A stretch of DNA of 58,033 nt from Hyphomicrobiales bacterium (GTDB lineage: Bacteria; Pseudomonadota; Alphaproteobacteria; Rhizobiales; Xanthobacteraceae), in contig WHTM01000033.1 in NCBI GenBank assembly GCA_009377755.1, positions 1 to 58,033 on the forward strand, written 5' to 3'. How positions within the stretch are numbered: position 1 is the first letter of the stretch; each line of letters begins with the position of its first letter. This document shows positions 25,182 through 34,124 of the stretch, piece by piece. The notes under the pieces are model-generated. The model was given only the letters and a program-made list of their open reading frames with translations, searched no databases and was not told the DNA's origin. A program made the translations under genes and the position numbers.

Positions 25182-26632
25182 TGCACATCGGTTGCATCGA
25201 TCGCGCAGCGTTGCGGGGAAAGTCCGCGGCTGGCTCGAACCTGTCGCGTCCACGGCAGACGGGACCGGCGGCATGCCGCCATCGCGTCGCCCTGCTCGCG
25301 AGCTGCACCCTCGCGGCCGCGGCGCTCGCATTTTCGGGAAGTTCCGCGATGGCCGGATGCGTCTCGGGGGACTTTCCGCTTGCTGGGGCGGACCTGCTCG
25401 ACGGTCCGAATTGCAGGGGGACAGCCGCCCAGGCCGGCGCGACCGCTGTCGGCAACCTTGCGTTTGCCAGTACCCGATCTACCGCGGTGGGCGACCACGC
25501 GAGAGCGCTAGGCGACTATGCGACGACGGTGGGCGCATTTGCCGGGCGGCCGGGCGTATATACCGGCCATGGCGCCACAATCGTTGGTCATTTGGCCGGC
25601 GCCGCGGGGGCCGGAATCTGGTCCACGGCCATCGGCGCAAGCACGCAAGCCAGCCTTGCTGCCATTGCGGCGGGGTCCTACAGCATCGCCATCGGCGGCG
25701 GCAACAACGCCGGCAATCGAGGCGCAATTGCCTTTGGCGATTACGGCATAGCGATCGGGACCGGCGCACTGGCGTTTGGCGAGCGATCCACGGCCGTCGG
25801 CGCTTACGCCGGGGACGGTGCCGGCGACGGGAGCGCAGTTAATTCGGCGTTCGGATCGCGTGCCGGCCGCTCCGTGACCGGCAATGGCAACACCGCGGTA
25901 GGCCAACAAAGCGGCTCGACCGTCAACGGCAGTTCCAACTCCGCGTTCGGCGCTGCGGCCGGCGCGGCCGTGACCGGCAATGCCAATACCGCAGGCGGCG
26001 CGCTCGCCGGCTGGGTCGTCAACGGCCGCAACAACGCCGCCTATGGCGTCAACGCGGGCGGAAGTATCACAGGCGATGCCAACGTTGCGATCGGGGCGAG
26101 CGCCGGCAGGAGCATCACCGCGTCCAACACCATCGCAGTGGGCACGAGTGCATCGGCGAGCCGCAACGGCGCGGTCGCAATCGGCAACGGGGCGAGCGCG
26201 ACGAAACCGCAAGCGGTGGCGATCGGCCAAGGATCGCTCGCCAATGTCGCAAGTACCGTGTCGGTCGGCTCGGCCGGCAAGGAGCGGCGCATCGTCAACG
26301 TCGCCGCCGGCATCAAGCCGACCGATGCGGTCAATCTCGGCCAGTTGCAGGCGCTGCTGTCGGGGCAGGCGCCGGTCGCAAGCCCGGCCGGCACGGTTAA
26401 TCTCGCGCAGTTCGAGGCGCTGTTGCCGGCCGCGAGCGCTACCGCCGCCGCACCGCGGCCGGCCGCCGCCGCAGACCCGAGCAGCCGCCTCATCGACGAT
26501 GTCAGGAGAGAGCTTCGGCAGGAATTCCAGCAAGCGTTGGCTGACCTGCGGGCACTGGTGCAGCGGCAGCAGCAAGAGATCGTGGGACTCAAGCACCGCA
26601 AGGCAACCGCCGCTCGCACGGCGCGCGAGTGA
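25178..26632 (+). CDS. Anchorless YadA-head-like repeat protein, copy 2
   Basis: 484 residues, a tandem paralogue of the preceding gene, joined to it by an ATGA overlap (25178-25181). It has the same plan: signal peptide (LLASCTLAAAALAFSGSSAMA), GC and GPNC cysteines, YadA head repeats, a stalk-like RRIVNVAAGIKPTDAVNLGQL junction, a proline/alanine linker and a C-terminal coiled coil (RRELRQEFQQALADLRALV) without a barrel. The two genes are nearly identical in long stretches of the repeat region but differ in the first 120 residues of the head. That pattern points to duplication plus local sequence exchange. Its role may be adhesion or a surface coat. Confidence 0.85.
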   Translation: MMHIGCIDRAALRGKSAAGSNLSRPRQTGPAACRHRVALLASCTLAAAALAFSGSSAMAGCVSGDFPLAGADLLDGPNCRGTAAQAGATAVGNLAFASTRSTAVGDHARALGDYATTVGAFAGRPGVYTGHGATIVGHLAGAAGAGIWSTAIGASTQASLAAIAAGSYSIAIGGGNNAGNRGAIAFGDYGIAIGTGALAFGERSTAVGAYAGDGAGDGSAVNSAFGSRAGRSVTGNGNTAVGQQSGSTVNGSSNSAFGAAAGAAVTGNANTAGGALAGWVVNGRNNAAYGVNAGGSITGDANVAIGASAGRSITASNTIAVGTSASASRNGAVAIGNGASATKPQAVAIGQGSLANVASTVSVGSAGKERRIVNVAAGIKPTDAVNLGQLQALLSGQAPVASPAGTVNLAQFEALLPAASATAAAPRPAAAADPSSRLIDDVRRELRQEFQQALADLRALVQRQQQEIVGLKHRKATAARTARE

Positions 26633-26661
26633 GAATATCTGATGCATGATGGAAGCGAGAT

Positions 26662-26733
26662 CGGATGGAGCGACGCTCCATCCGGCCAGGGATCAGCCAT
26701 ACTCACGGATGTCATGCCCGCGAAGGCGGGCAT
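26662..26733. repeat. Two short hairpin repeats behind the YadA-like genes
   Basis: The first hairpin is CGGATGGAGC (26662-26671) with GCTCCATCCG (26675-26684) around GAC. The second is ATGCCCGC (26714-26721) with GCGGGCAT (26726-26733), within the common genomic repeat phrase GTCATGCCCGC...GGGCATCCAG. Neither has a T-run, so termination is uncertain. The second abuts the truncated end of the IS1380 remnant. Confidence 0.55.
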
Positions 26734-26754
26734 CCAGTTAAACACCGCAGTTGC

Positions 26755-27260
26755 CGCTCAAGATCAAGAATGATCTGCTGCGGCGCGCGTTTGTGCGCCT
26801 CCAGGAACAGCTCGACCGGAAGCCTCTTGATGGCCACCGGATTGTGGCTGATCTTGTGATAACGCGTGGGCTCCAATTTGCTCAACTCCAGCCGGTTCAG
26901 CGTCGACTTGCCGGCAACCGGCGCGCAATCCTCGCGCCGAGCCTTGAGCTTGCCCGCCAGCACCGCCATCATCGGATCATGACGCAACTCGTCGTGGTCG
27001 TTGAGGTCCTCGTAGCCGAGAGCGATCCCGAACACCCGCTGGCCGACCAGGGTCACAACCTCATACTCGGTCCACTCGGGACGTCGGACATCGTGGAAGC
27101 ACGCAGCAAACCGATCCATCATACCGATGGCTCGATCCGTCGCGCCCAGAAGCAGCGCCCTGGCGTCCGAAGTGATCGCGCCGCCGTCGAACGCCGCCAC
27201 CACTTCGCGCCCTTCGACAGCTGCAAATCCGAACAAATCTGCGCTACACTCTGTCGGCAT
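26755..27260 (-). pseudogene. IS1380-family transposase remnant, C-terminus missing
   Basis: From the ATG at 27260 the translation matches the start of IS1380-family transposases (MPTECSADLFGFAAVEGREV, then FDGGAITSDARALLL, GIALGYEDLNDHDELRHDP and LNRLELS). The DDE aspartate in AFDGG and the YEDLNDHD block are intact. The similarity stops at QQIILDLE near 26755, where the next expected catalytic block is missing and unrelated repeat sequence begins. Only about 170 of some 440 residues remain. No terminal inverted repeats could be assigned. It marks an old insertion and deletion event behind the YadA-like pair. Confidence 0.85.
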
Positions 27261-27382
27261 CGGAGCGCTCCTCGAATCAATCGAAAGCCGTTGCTGCACG
27301 ACAACTTTCGCTGATTCGGGCGCCCCGATGTACTTAGTTGTGTGAGATATCCGGGCTAAAGATGCGCCGGACTCGACCCGCC

Positions 27383-27856
27383 CTATTGAGTCGGCTCATA
27401 CCGAGTCGTTCCCGCCATGCGGTCCTGCGACTCGATATCCAGGCGCTTCTTTAGCTCGTTCGTCGCGGCGTTGATGTGCTGCATGTTGCTGACGCAGTGT
27501 TGCAGCAGCGCACGATAGTGCCGCAAGCGCCGCCCCCCCTCAGCGGTCGGGCTCGGCATCAATAGCACTGGCGACCCGACAAGCGCGAGGGCCACGCTCG
27601 CCCCAACCGCAAGTGCAGCGCGCTGTCCGGTCATGTCCTCGTAGGCCTCCGCGTGCTTGCGCGCTTCGCGGCAGCCTGCCGAGTTGTATTTGCGGTCAAC
27701 GGGGCTGAGCGCAGCCGCCACCTGCTGCGGAGGCGCCACGTTATGCATCAACAAGGCAATCCGCTCGGCTTGCGAGCGTGACGTTTGCGCATTCGCGCTG
27801 TCGGCCGCCAGCATCGCCACGGCCGTGGCGACGATCGCCATTGTGTGGATTCGCAT
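27383..27856 (-). CDS. Hypothetical exported protein
   Basis: 157 residues from the ATG at 27856 with GGGGAAA upstream; the longer open frame is not supported. A signal peptide lies at residues 1-24 (IVATAVAMLAADSANA, cleavage before QTS). The mature part is alpha-helical by composition, with a hydrophobic segment (AALAVGASVALALVGSPVLLM) that could be a membrane helix. Two cysteines (SAGC and QHC) are present. The C-terminal helix is polar (INAATNELKKRLDIES). I do not recognise the family. It stands alone between the IS remnant and a small membrane protein gene. Confidence 0.65.
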   Translation of the reverse strand: MRIHTMAIVATAVAMLAADSANAQTSRSQAERIALLMHNVAPPQQVAAALSPVDRKYNSAGCREARKHAEAYEDMTGQRAALAVGASVALALVGSPVLLMPSPTAEGGRRLRHYRALLQHCVSNMQHINAATNELKKRLDIESQDRMAGTTRYEPTQ

Positions 27857-28031
27857 GAAATTTCCCCATTGCCCGCGAGCATCGTTCCACAACCCATGCG
27901 AATCCACAATCACAAAGGGATTTCGCCAAAAATTGCATCCAACCGGGGAGCAAGGGTGGGCGACCGCTAAGCGACGCGCCCACGCCCTCTTAACCAACGC
28001 CGGCACCGTCGGCGCTGGGTCCGCGCATCCC

Positions 28032-28334
28032 TCACGCCACGCAGGCGATCAGCGCCCAGACGATAACGGCGATGCGCGCCAGCACCGACCATTCGTGCGG
28101 TCCCTGGTAGCGCACAGCGCTGCGCCAGACGGCGACGACCACGAACACGTTGTAGGGCAGCGGCAGCAGAAAGATCACCAGTGCGACCCACGCCGGCGCA
28201 TCCGCCGCCACGGCGGCAAACGTTCCGATTGTCGTGATCGCGTTTGCCAGGGTGCCGTAGACGATAGCGTATTCCCAGAACGCGCGGGCGAGGCTTTCCT
28301 CGCCGCGCCACAGACGCACCAAGGCGGTGCTCAT
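28032..28334 (-). CDS. Small membrane protein coupled to uppP
   Basis: 100 residues from the ATG at 28334, which overlaps the uppP stop (ATGA at 28331-28334). Three membrane segments are predicted by eye: [44 protein letters not shown] and [13 protein letters not shown]. The start [14 protein letters not shown] is typical of small YhaH/DUF805-like or 'MFS-like small' membrane proteins, but no family is assigned with certainty. Translational coupling to undecaprenyl-diphosphatase suggests a role at the inner membrane in envelope metabolism, which is inference. Confidence 0.7.
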   Translation of the reverse strand: MSTALVRLWRGEESLARAFWEYAIVYGTLANAITTIGTFAAVAADAPAWVALVIFLLPLPYNVFVVVAVWRSAVRYQGPHEWSVLARIAVIVWALIACVA

Positions 28335-29137
28335 CCCCACACCGCCAGCCCCATCAATCCCAGCAAGCCGACGATCAGCCGCCACCAGGCGAACAGCGCA
28401 AAGCCATGACGCGACACGTAGCCGAGGAACGTCCTCACCACGATCCAGCCGGCGATGAACGACGTGGCGAAACCGAGCGCGATCAGCACGGTGTTGTCGT
28501 AGCTCATCAACGCATAGTTCTGGTAGAGGTCATAGGCGAAGGCGCCGGCCATGGTCGGGATCGCCAGGAAGAACGAGAACTCCGCAGCCGAGCGCTTGTC
28601 GGCGCCGAGCAGCATCGCCGACACGATCGTCGCGCCCGAACGCGAGACGCCGGGGATCATCGCCAGGCACTGGAACACGCCGATGGTAAAATACATCGGC
28701 AGCGAGAAGCGCGTGGCATCGTGGTAACGCGGCTTGAGCGCGAGCCCATCGACCCACAGCAGCACTGCACCGCCGACGATCAGCGTGAAGCAGATCACCC
28801 AGGCATTGAACAGCACGCCCTTGATGAAACCGTGCGCCAGCGCGCCGATCACGGCCGCCGGCAGGAATGCGATCACGACGCCAACGACGAAACGGAATTT
28901 GGCGCTGTCAGTGAACATGCCGATGGCGATCACCCACAGCCGCACGAAATAGACCGACAGGATCGCCAGAATCGCGCCGAGCTGGATCAGCACGACGAAG
29001 GTCTTGCCGAATTCGTCATCGCTGAACCCGAAGAAGTGCCCGATCAGCAAGAGGTGGCCCGTCGAGGAGACCGGAAGGAACTCGGTCAGCCCTTCGACGA
29101 TACCGAGCACCATCGCCTTGACGAGATCGGCGGTCAT
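28331..29137 (-). CDS. uppP: Undecaprenyl-diphosphatase
   Basis: 268 residues, the normal length of UppP/BacA, with seven or eight membrane helices. The two catalytic signature regions are present: [14 protein letters not shown] near residues 13-27 and [10 protein letters not shown] near 172-181. The enzyme removes a phosphate from undecaprenyl diphosphate at the outer face of the inner membrane, recycling the lipid carrier for peptidoglycan and O-antigen; extra copies raise bacitracin resistance. Its stop overlaps the start of a small membrane protein gene. It is transcribed divergently from the GST-queG pair. Confidence 0.96.
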   Translation of the reverse strand: MTADLVKAMVLGIVEGLTEFLPVSSTGHLLLIGHFFGFSDDEFGKTFVVLIQLGAILAILSVYFVRLWVIAIGMFTDSAKFRFVVGVVIAFLPAAVIGALAHGFIKGVLFNAWVICFTLIVGGAVLLWVDGLALKPRYHDATRFSLPMYFTIGVFQCLAMIPGVSRSGATIVSAMLLGADKRSAAEFSFFLAIPTMAGAFAYDLYQNYALMSYDNTVLIALGFATSFIAGWIVVRTFLGYVSRHGFALFAWWRLIVGLLGLMGLAVWG

Positions 29138-29364
29138 GAAAAAACCCGGGGACGATGGGCGGTTCGCCGGCCGACGGCATGGAGGGAACGCACAATCGCC
29201 GCGAATCGCACAGACAAGGGTTTGTCGCTTACCCGATCCGTGCCGGCAATGAAATATGTCCGTCGTTACATAGGTTGCTCCGTCGCCCCGGATATCGATA
29301 GGGTGCGCGGCGATTCACACCCGGCCCGCCGGCCGGCCACTCGGCATTGTCCTGTCCGCACCGC

Positions 29365-30057
29365 ATGCTGACGCTGCTGCAACATCCCTTCTGTCCGCAT
29401 TCGCGCTTCGTGCGCGTCGTCCTCGGCGAATATGGATTGGCGGCTCGTCTGGTCGAGGAGCGGATCTGGGAGCGCCGTGAGGAGTTCCTGATCCTCAATC
29501 CGGCCTGCATGACGCCGGTGCTGCTGGAGGAAGGCGGCCCGCCGGTGCCGGGCGCTGCCATCATTGCCGAGTACCTCGACGAAACCCGCGGCGCGGCGCT
29601 CGCCGAGCACCGGCTGCTCCCCTCCGACCCCGCCGAGCGGGTCGAGGTACGGCGGCTGGCCGATTGGTTCAACGATAAGTTCCATGCCGAGGTCAGCGGC
29701 CCGCTGGTGCACGAGCGATTGTACAAGCGCTACATGTCGGTACAGCAGGGCGGCGGGCCGCCCGATACCGACGCGATGCGGGCTGCCAGGATCAACATCC
29801 GCTACCATATGGCCTATATCGGATGGCTGGTGCGCACTCGCGACTGGCTGGCCGGGGACCGCCTGACCTATGCGGATCTGGCCGCCGCCGCGCACCTGTC
29901 GGTGGTCGATTACCTGGGCGATGTGCCGTGGAACGAGGACGAAGCCGCCAAGGCCTGGTACGCACGCGTGAAGTCGCGGCCGTCGTTCCGGCCGCTGCTC
30001 GGCGACATGCTCGCCGGCATTCCGCCGTCTCCGACCTACGCGGACCTGGATTTCTGA
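29365..30057 (+). CDS. Glutathione S-transferase family protein upstream of queG
   Basis: 230 residues from the ATG at 29365 ([15 protein letters not shown]); six more codons are open upstream. The N-terminal thioredoxin-like domain has a CPHS motif, which resembles omega/beta-type cysteine active sites, then [11 protein letters not shown] with the cis-proline. A long helical C-terminal domain contains [20 protein letters not shown]. The stop codon is embedded in the start region of queG (overlap 30054-30057). This GST-queG pairing is common in the order, but a functional link to queuosine is not established. Confidence 0.88.
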   Translation: MLTLLQHPFCPHSRFVRVVLGEYGLAARLVEERIWERREEFLILNPACMTPVLLEEGGPPVPGAAIIAEYLDETRGAALAEHRLLPSDPAERVEVRRLADWFNDKFHAEVSGPLVHERLYKRYMSVQQGGGPPDTDAMRAARINIRYHMAYIGWLVRTRDWLAGDRLTYADLAAAAHLSVVDYLGDVPWNEDEAAKAWYARVKSRPSFRPLLGDMLAGIPPSPTYADLDF

Positions 30058-31196
30058 ACGATCCGAACGGTCTGCGGACGGCGCTCGCGGACGCCGCCGG
30101 CCGCTGCGGCTTCGAGGCCATCGGCATCGTCCGGCCCGACGCCATCCCGGAAGCCATGGGCCGGCTGGCGCGCTTTCTTGCCGATGGCGCCCACGGCGAC
30201 ATGGCCTGGCTGGCAAGCGGGCCGGAGCGGCGCAGCGACCCACGGCTGATGTGGGCGCAAGTCCGCTCGATCGTCATGCTCGGGCTCAACTACGGGCCCG
30301 AAGACGACCCGCTGGCGCTACTGACACGACGCGAGCGCGGCACGATCTCGGTCTACGCCCTTGGCGACGACTACCACGCGGTGGTCAAGACCAAACTGAA
30401 GCATCTGGCGCGCTGGCTCATCGCGACTGCGGGCGGCGACGCGAAGGTGTTCGTCGACACCGCCGCCGTGATGGAAAAGCCGCTGGCGGCGGCGGCCGGC
30501 CTCGGCTGGCAAGGCAAGCACACAAACGTGGTGTCGCGCGACTTCGGCTCCTGGCTGTTTCTCGGCGCGATCTTCACCACCCTCGACCTGCCTGCCGATG
30601 CGCCGCATTCCGATAGTTGCGGGACCTGCAGCGCCTGCCTCGACATCTGCCCGACCGCAGCCTTTCCGGCGCCCTACCGGCTCGATGCGCGCCGCTGCAT
30701 TTCCTACCTGACCATCGAGCACAAAGGCCCGATTCCGCGCGAATTGCGCCCACTGATCGGCAACCGCATCTATGGCTGCGACGATTGCCTGGCAGTCTGT
30801 CCCTGGAACAAATTCGCGCGGGCCGGGCGGGAAGCCAAGCTCGCGGCCCGCGCGACCTTGCGGGCACCAAAGCTGGCGGACCTGGCGCGGCTCGACGATG
30901 CCGGATTCCGGGCGATGTTCGCCCACAGCCCCATCAAACGCACCGGGCGCGACCGCTTTGTACGTAACATATTGATTGCCCTAGGAAACTCCGGCGACCC
31001 CGGCCTTGCTCCGGAGGCTGAGCGGCTGCTCGTGGACGCCTCCCCCCTGGTCCGCGGCGCCGCCATATGGGCTATCGCACGGCTCGCTCCGCACCAGATA
31101 TCGGGGCTTGCCGCCGCTCACCGGCCGGCGGAAAATGACTCCACGGTTGCCGAGGAATGGTCGGTCGCGCTGGGCGCGGCCGCGCCCCGGCTGTAG
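30054..31196 (+). CDS. queG: Epoxyqueuosine reductase, with an apparent CTG start
   Basis: About 380 residues. The cobalamin-dependent enzyme makes queuosine from epoxyqueuosine in tRNA. The DUF1730 region ([17 protein letters not shown], then [16 protein letters not shown]) is followed by two [4Fe-4S] motifs, [15 protein letters not shown] and [15 protein letters not shown], and a C-terminal HEAT-like segment. Homology begins at [16 protein letters not shown], but there is no ATG, GTG or TTG in frame between the GST-overlapping upstream part and that block. The CTG at 30054, overlapping the GST stop as CTGA, is the best candidate. An upstream start inside the GST gene is the alternative. Confidence 0.9.
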   Translation: MNDPNGLRTALADAAGRCGFEAIGIVRPDAIPEAMGRLARFLADGAHGDMAWLASGPERRSDPRLMWAQVRSIVMLGLNYGPEDDPLALLTRRERGTISVYALGDDYHAVVKTKLKHLARWLIATAGGDAKVFVDTAAVMEKPLAAAAGLGWQGKHTNVVSRDFGSWLFLGAIFTTLDLPADAPHSDSCGTCSACLDICPTAAFPAPYRLDARRCISYLTIEHKGPIPRELRPLIGNRIYGCDDCLAVCPWNKFARAGREAKLAARATLRAPKLADLARLDDAGFRAMFAHSPIKRTGRDRFVRNILIALGNSGDPGLAPEAERLLVDASPLVRGAAIWAIARLAPHQISGLAAAHRPAENDSTVAEEWSVALGAAAPRL

Positions 31197-31206
31197 GGAG
31201 GGAGTG

Positions 31207-31734
31207 ATGGCCGCAGCGAAATCGAATGCCAAGGTGAAGACCCGTGCGAAAAGCGTACGGCGTGCGGCCCCCAGCAAGCAGCGGCGCGTAGCGCCAGCGA
31301 AGCGGCGCCGCCCCGCGCCGAAGGCCGCACCGAAAGCGCGCCGGCCGCAGGCCTTCGTCGTCAGCCATCTGCATGAGGACGACTTCGAAACCGGAGGCCT
31401 GCGCCGCTATGCCAAGTATCGCGATCTTGGAATTGCCGCCGCGACCAGCGGGCTTGCTCGCGCCCACGTCATCCGTTTCGTGCCGCCGTTCCGCGCCGAC
31501 GTGGTGGCGATCCCGCACTATCACGACGTCGACTTCCAGCTGATCTATGTGCTGAAGGGCTGGCTGAGGAGCGAGTTTGAAGGCCACGGTACGATCACGA
31601 TGCGGCAAGGAAGCTGCTGGATACAGCCGCCGCGCACTCGCCACACCCTCGTCGGCTATTCCGACGACTGCGAGGTGCTGGAGGTCATCCTGCCGGCGGA
31701 TTTCAAGACCGTGGAGCTGGGCAAGCCGACCTAG
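31207..31734 (+). CDS. Cupin-domain protein with a lysine/arginine/alanine/proline-rich N-terminal tail
   Basis: 175 residues from the ATG at 31207, preceded by GGGAGGGAGTG. Residues 1-46 are almost only K, R, A, P, S and Q (for example KRRRPAPKAAPKARRPQ), like the tails of histone H1-type or nucleic-acid-binding proteins. Residues about 70-170 are a cupin barrel with IPHYHDVDFQLIYVLKG (metal-binding HxH...) and the second cupin box RQGSCWIQPPRTRHTLVGYSDD. A basic tail on a small-molecule-binding barrel is unusual. The stop codon TAG lies inside a repeat half-element. The function is unknown. Confidence 0.75.
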   Translation: MAAAKSNAKVKTRAKSVRRAAPSKQRRVAPAKRRRPAPKAAPKARRPQAFVVSHLHEDDFETGGLRRYAKYRDLGIAAATSGLARAHVIRFVPPFRADVVAIPHYHDVDFQLIYVLKGWLRSEFEGHGTITMRQGSCWIQPPRTRHTLVGYSDDCEVLEVILPADFKTVELGKPT

Positions 31735-31775
31735 TGTCCCGAATCCGAAGTTCGCAATACCTCGCATCAGGGGGA
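31732..31775. repeat. Half copy of the TAGTG...GAAGTTCG palindromic repeat
   Basis: The sequence TAGTGTCCCGAATCCGAAGT continuing TCGC starts at the stop codon of the cupin gene. It matches the left arm style of the two complete hairpin elements at 48765 and 48855 (TAGTGCC...GAAGTTC). The matching right arm is not obvious before the next gene at 31787, so this is a partial or decayed copy. Confidence 0.6.
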
Positions 31776-31786
31776 CGGGATCGACC

Positions 31787-32761
31787 ATGGCCCTCATCAC
31801 ACGCCGCACCATGCTTGCCGGACTGTCCGCTGCCGCCGCCGTGCGCCCCGGCCGCGCACTGGCGGCCTGGCCGGAGCGCAACATTTCCCTGACGCACGGT
31901 CTCGCCGTCGGCGGCGGCGTGGACGTGAGCGCCCGATTGATCGCCGAGGGACTGTCGCGGCGGCTCGGGGAGTCGGTCGTGGTCGAATCGAAACCCGGGG
32001 CGGCCGGGACGCTCGCAGCCGCGCAGGTCGCGCGGGCCAAGCCTGACGGCTACACGCTGGGATATATTCCGAGCGGCCATGCGGTCGCGGCAGCGACCCA
32101 CAAATCGCTGCCGTACCATCCGACCGACAGCTTCACGATCATCAGCCAGGTGATCGAGTTCCCGTTCGTCGTCGTGACATACACGGGACATCCGATCCGC
32201 ACGATGCCCGACCTGATCAAGGCCGCACGCGAGCGGAGCACCCCGTTGCTCTGCGGCGTTCCGGGACAAGGAACGCCGCAGCACCTATTGATCGAGTATC
32301 TCTCGCGCTTGGCGAAGATCCGGGTCCAGGTGGTGCCGTTCCGTGGCGGCAATCCGGCGCTCACCGAACTTCTCGGCAAGCGGCTCGACTTCCTGATCGA
32401 TCCTCCGATCGCGCTGCTCGGCCAGATCAAATCCGGCGGGCTGCACGCGATCGCCGTCACCGGCGGAACGCGTTTTTCCGGCTTACCGGACGTTGGGACC
32501 ATTGCCGAGGCGGGGTTTCCCGGATTCTCCGTCACCTCCTGGATGGGCGTGATCGCCCCGCGGCACTTGCCGAACGACGTCACGGCGCGGCTCAACACGG
32601 AGCTCAATGCCGTGGTCGCCGATCCGGCCGTTGTTCAGCGCATTCGCGCGATGGGCAGCGAGCCGAAGGCGGGCACGCCGGAAGATTTCAAGAACCGCAT
32701 CGCAGCCGACTTCGCTCGCTGGACCCAGGTGATCAACGACGCCAAGATCGAGCGGATCTGA
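31787..32761 (+). CDS. Bug/TctC-family periplasmic solute-binding protein
   Basis: 324 residues. A twin-arginine-like signal (LITRRTMLAGLSAAAAVRPGRALA) precedes the TctC fold with the family hallmarks GGGVDVSARLIAEGLSRRLGE, VVVESKPGAAGTLAA and YTLGYIPSGHAVA. These proteins deliver carboxylates to tripartite tricarboxylate transporters or act as sensors. No TctA/TctB genes are nearby, as usual for the many orphan Bug proteins in this group. The ligand is unknown. It ends 18 bases before the convergent monooxygenase. Confidence 0.9.
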   Translation: MALITRRTMLAGLSAAAAVRPGRALAAWPERNISLTHGLAVGGGVDVSARLIAEGLSRRLGESVVVESKPGAAGTLAAAQVARAKPDGYTLGYIPSGHAVAAATHKSLPYHPTDSFTIISQVIEFPFVVVTYTGHPIRTMPDLIKAARERSTPLLCGVPGQGTPQHLLIEYLSRLAKIRVQVVPFRGGNPALTELLGKRLDFLIDPPIALLGQIKSGGLHAIAVTGGTRFSGLPDVGTIAEAGFPGFSVTSWMGVIAPRHLPNDVTARLNTELNAVVADPAVVQRIRAMGSEPKAGTPEDFKNRIAADFARWTQVINDAKIERI

Positions 32762-32779
32762 GGACTGCTCTAACCCGGG

Positions 32780-34021
32780 CTAGACGTGCTGCAGCACCTT
32801 CTTCCGCATGCCGTCCTCGAACGCCCAGGCAGGCACACCGGCGGGACCCACGCCCGTCGCCGCCAGGGCCAGCGTCAAGGTGGCGTCTGCCGCCGCGCGA
32901 GCGAAAAACCGTCGCCTCCTTTCCGCCGCCTCGGGGCCGAACTCGCTCTGTAGCGCGGCAATCAATGCGGCAGTGAAGCGGAGCCGACGCAAGCGCTCCC
33001 GACGCTCATCCGCATACGGCTGCAAGTACTGAGGCGACCAGTCGCGCCCGGCAAGCAGCAGTTCCGAGAGCACGCGCACGTCGCGCAGGGCCAGCGAGAG
33101 CCCTTGCCCGATAATTGGATCATTGTAGCCGGCTGCATCGCCGATCAAGACGAGTCCTGGAGAGAAGGGAACGTCGGTCCACGTGTCCTCTCCGCCGAAC
33201 GTTGCGCACGGACCGACCGGAACGCCGCGCGCCAGTGCCTGGGCCTGCGGCAGGCAGGACATGCCCGCAAATGCCTCCAGAAACCGCTCGGCACCTCCCG
33301 TGCCGTTGAAGCGGCCGCGTTGTTCGGGCGCAATGCAGCAGTAGAGTCGGGCCCGCTCACCGCCTTGCGGGAAAATCAAAAACATAACGTCGCCATCCGT
33401 CCCGATGGAGAGGGTATCCTGCGGCCAGCCCGCCAGCCCATCCACAAGGAGTCCGGCGATCATATGCGTGGGCATTGCACGGCTCAGCACGATGCCGGCC
33501 TGCTGACGCACGGTCGACGAGCGCCCGTCCGCCCCGATGACCAGAGCACACCGCACGTGGTGTTCCTGGCCGTCCATTTCGTAGTGGACGGAAGGATCGT
33601 TCCCCACCATCACGCGCGTTTGTCCGGCGCCGCGCAGCACTATCGCCCCGCTTGCTTCGGCAGCCCGCGAGAGAGCATGGCACGCCGCTGGGTGTCCGAC
33701 ACCAATCCACCCCGGCACGCCGGGGACGACCTGGCTCAGGTCACGCGCCGCGGCCTCCGCAGCTGCCGGAGACCGCGTCTCGTCATATGCTACCCGCCAT
33801 CTCGTTAAGACCGCGCCTGCTTCCAACAGGATGTCGTAAAGTCCCAGCCGCTGCGCCTCGGCCACTCCCCAGGCCGGAATGCTCTCGCCCCGGACACGAT
33901 CCCGATAGACCTTCTGCCGTTCCAGCACCACCACCTGTAGTCCGTTTCGGGAAAGCACCGTGGCAATGGCAGAGCCGGCGATCCCCCCTCCGACCACAAC
34001 AACATCTGCGGTCATATCCAT
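32780..34021 (-). CDS. FAD-dependent monooxygenase (PHBH-fold flavoprotein)
   Basis: 413 residues from the ATG at 34021 (MDMTADVVVVGGGIAGSA); the longer frame has no conserved residues. The GxGxxG dinucleotide motif at about 8-16 is followed by VVVLERQKVYRDRVRGESI, and the second FAD motif GDAAGYNDPIIGQGLSLAL is near residue 300. The family comprises group A flavin hydroxylases, acting on phenolic or halogenated substrates with NAD(P)H and oxygen. Divergent transcription from a LysR gene 103 bases away is a typical regulator-target arrangement. The substrate is not predictable. Confidence 0.85.
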   Translation of the reverse strand: MDMTADVVVVGGGIAGSAIATVLSRNGLQVVVLERQKVYRDRVRGESIPAWGVAEAQRLGLYDILLEAGAVLTRWRVAYDETRSPAAAEAAARDLSQVVPGVPGWIGVGHPAACHALSRAAEASGAIVLRGAGQTRVMVGNDPSVHYEMDGQEHHVRCALVIGADGRSSTVRQQAGIVLSRAMPTHMIAGLLVDGLAGWPQDTLSIGTDGDVMFLIFPQGGERARLYCCIAPEQRGRFNGTGGAERFLEAFAGMSCLPQAQALARGVPVGPCATFGGEDTWTDVPFSPGLVLIGDAAGYNDPIIGQGLSLALRDVRVLSELLLAGRDWSPQYLQPYADERRERLRRLRFTAALIAALQSEFGPEAAERRRRFFARAAADATLTLALAATGVGPAGVPAWAFEDGMRKKVLQHV

Positions 34022-34124
34022 GGCGAACTCTTGTTTTCTAGATGCGGCATTAGCTAGGCACAGGGCAATTGCGGAGGGCAGCCGCAAGATTGCAGAATGC
34101 CCAAGCAAGAATGGATAACAAGGC

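Noticed and set aside
26633..27382. Complete insertion sequence around the IS1380 transposase
   Set aside because: Only the N-terminal part of the transposase remains and no terminal inverted repeats or target duplication could be assigned.
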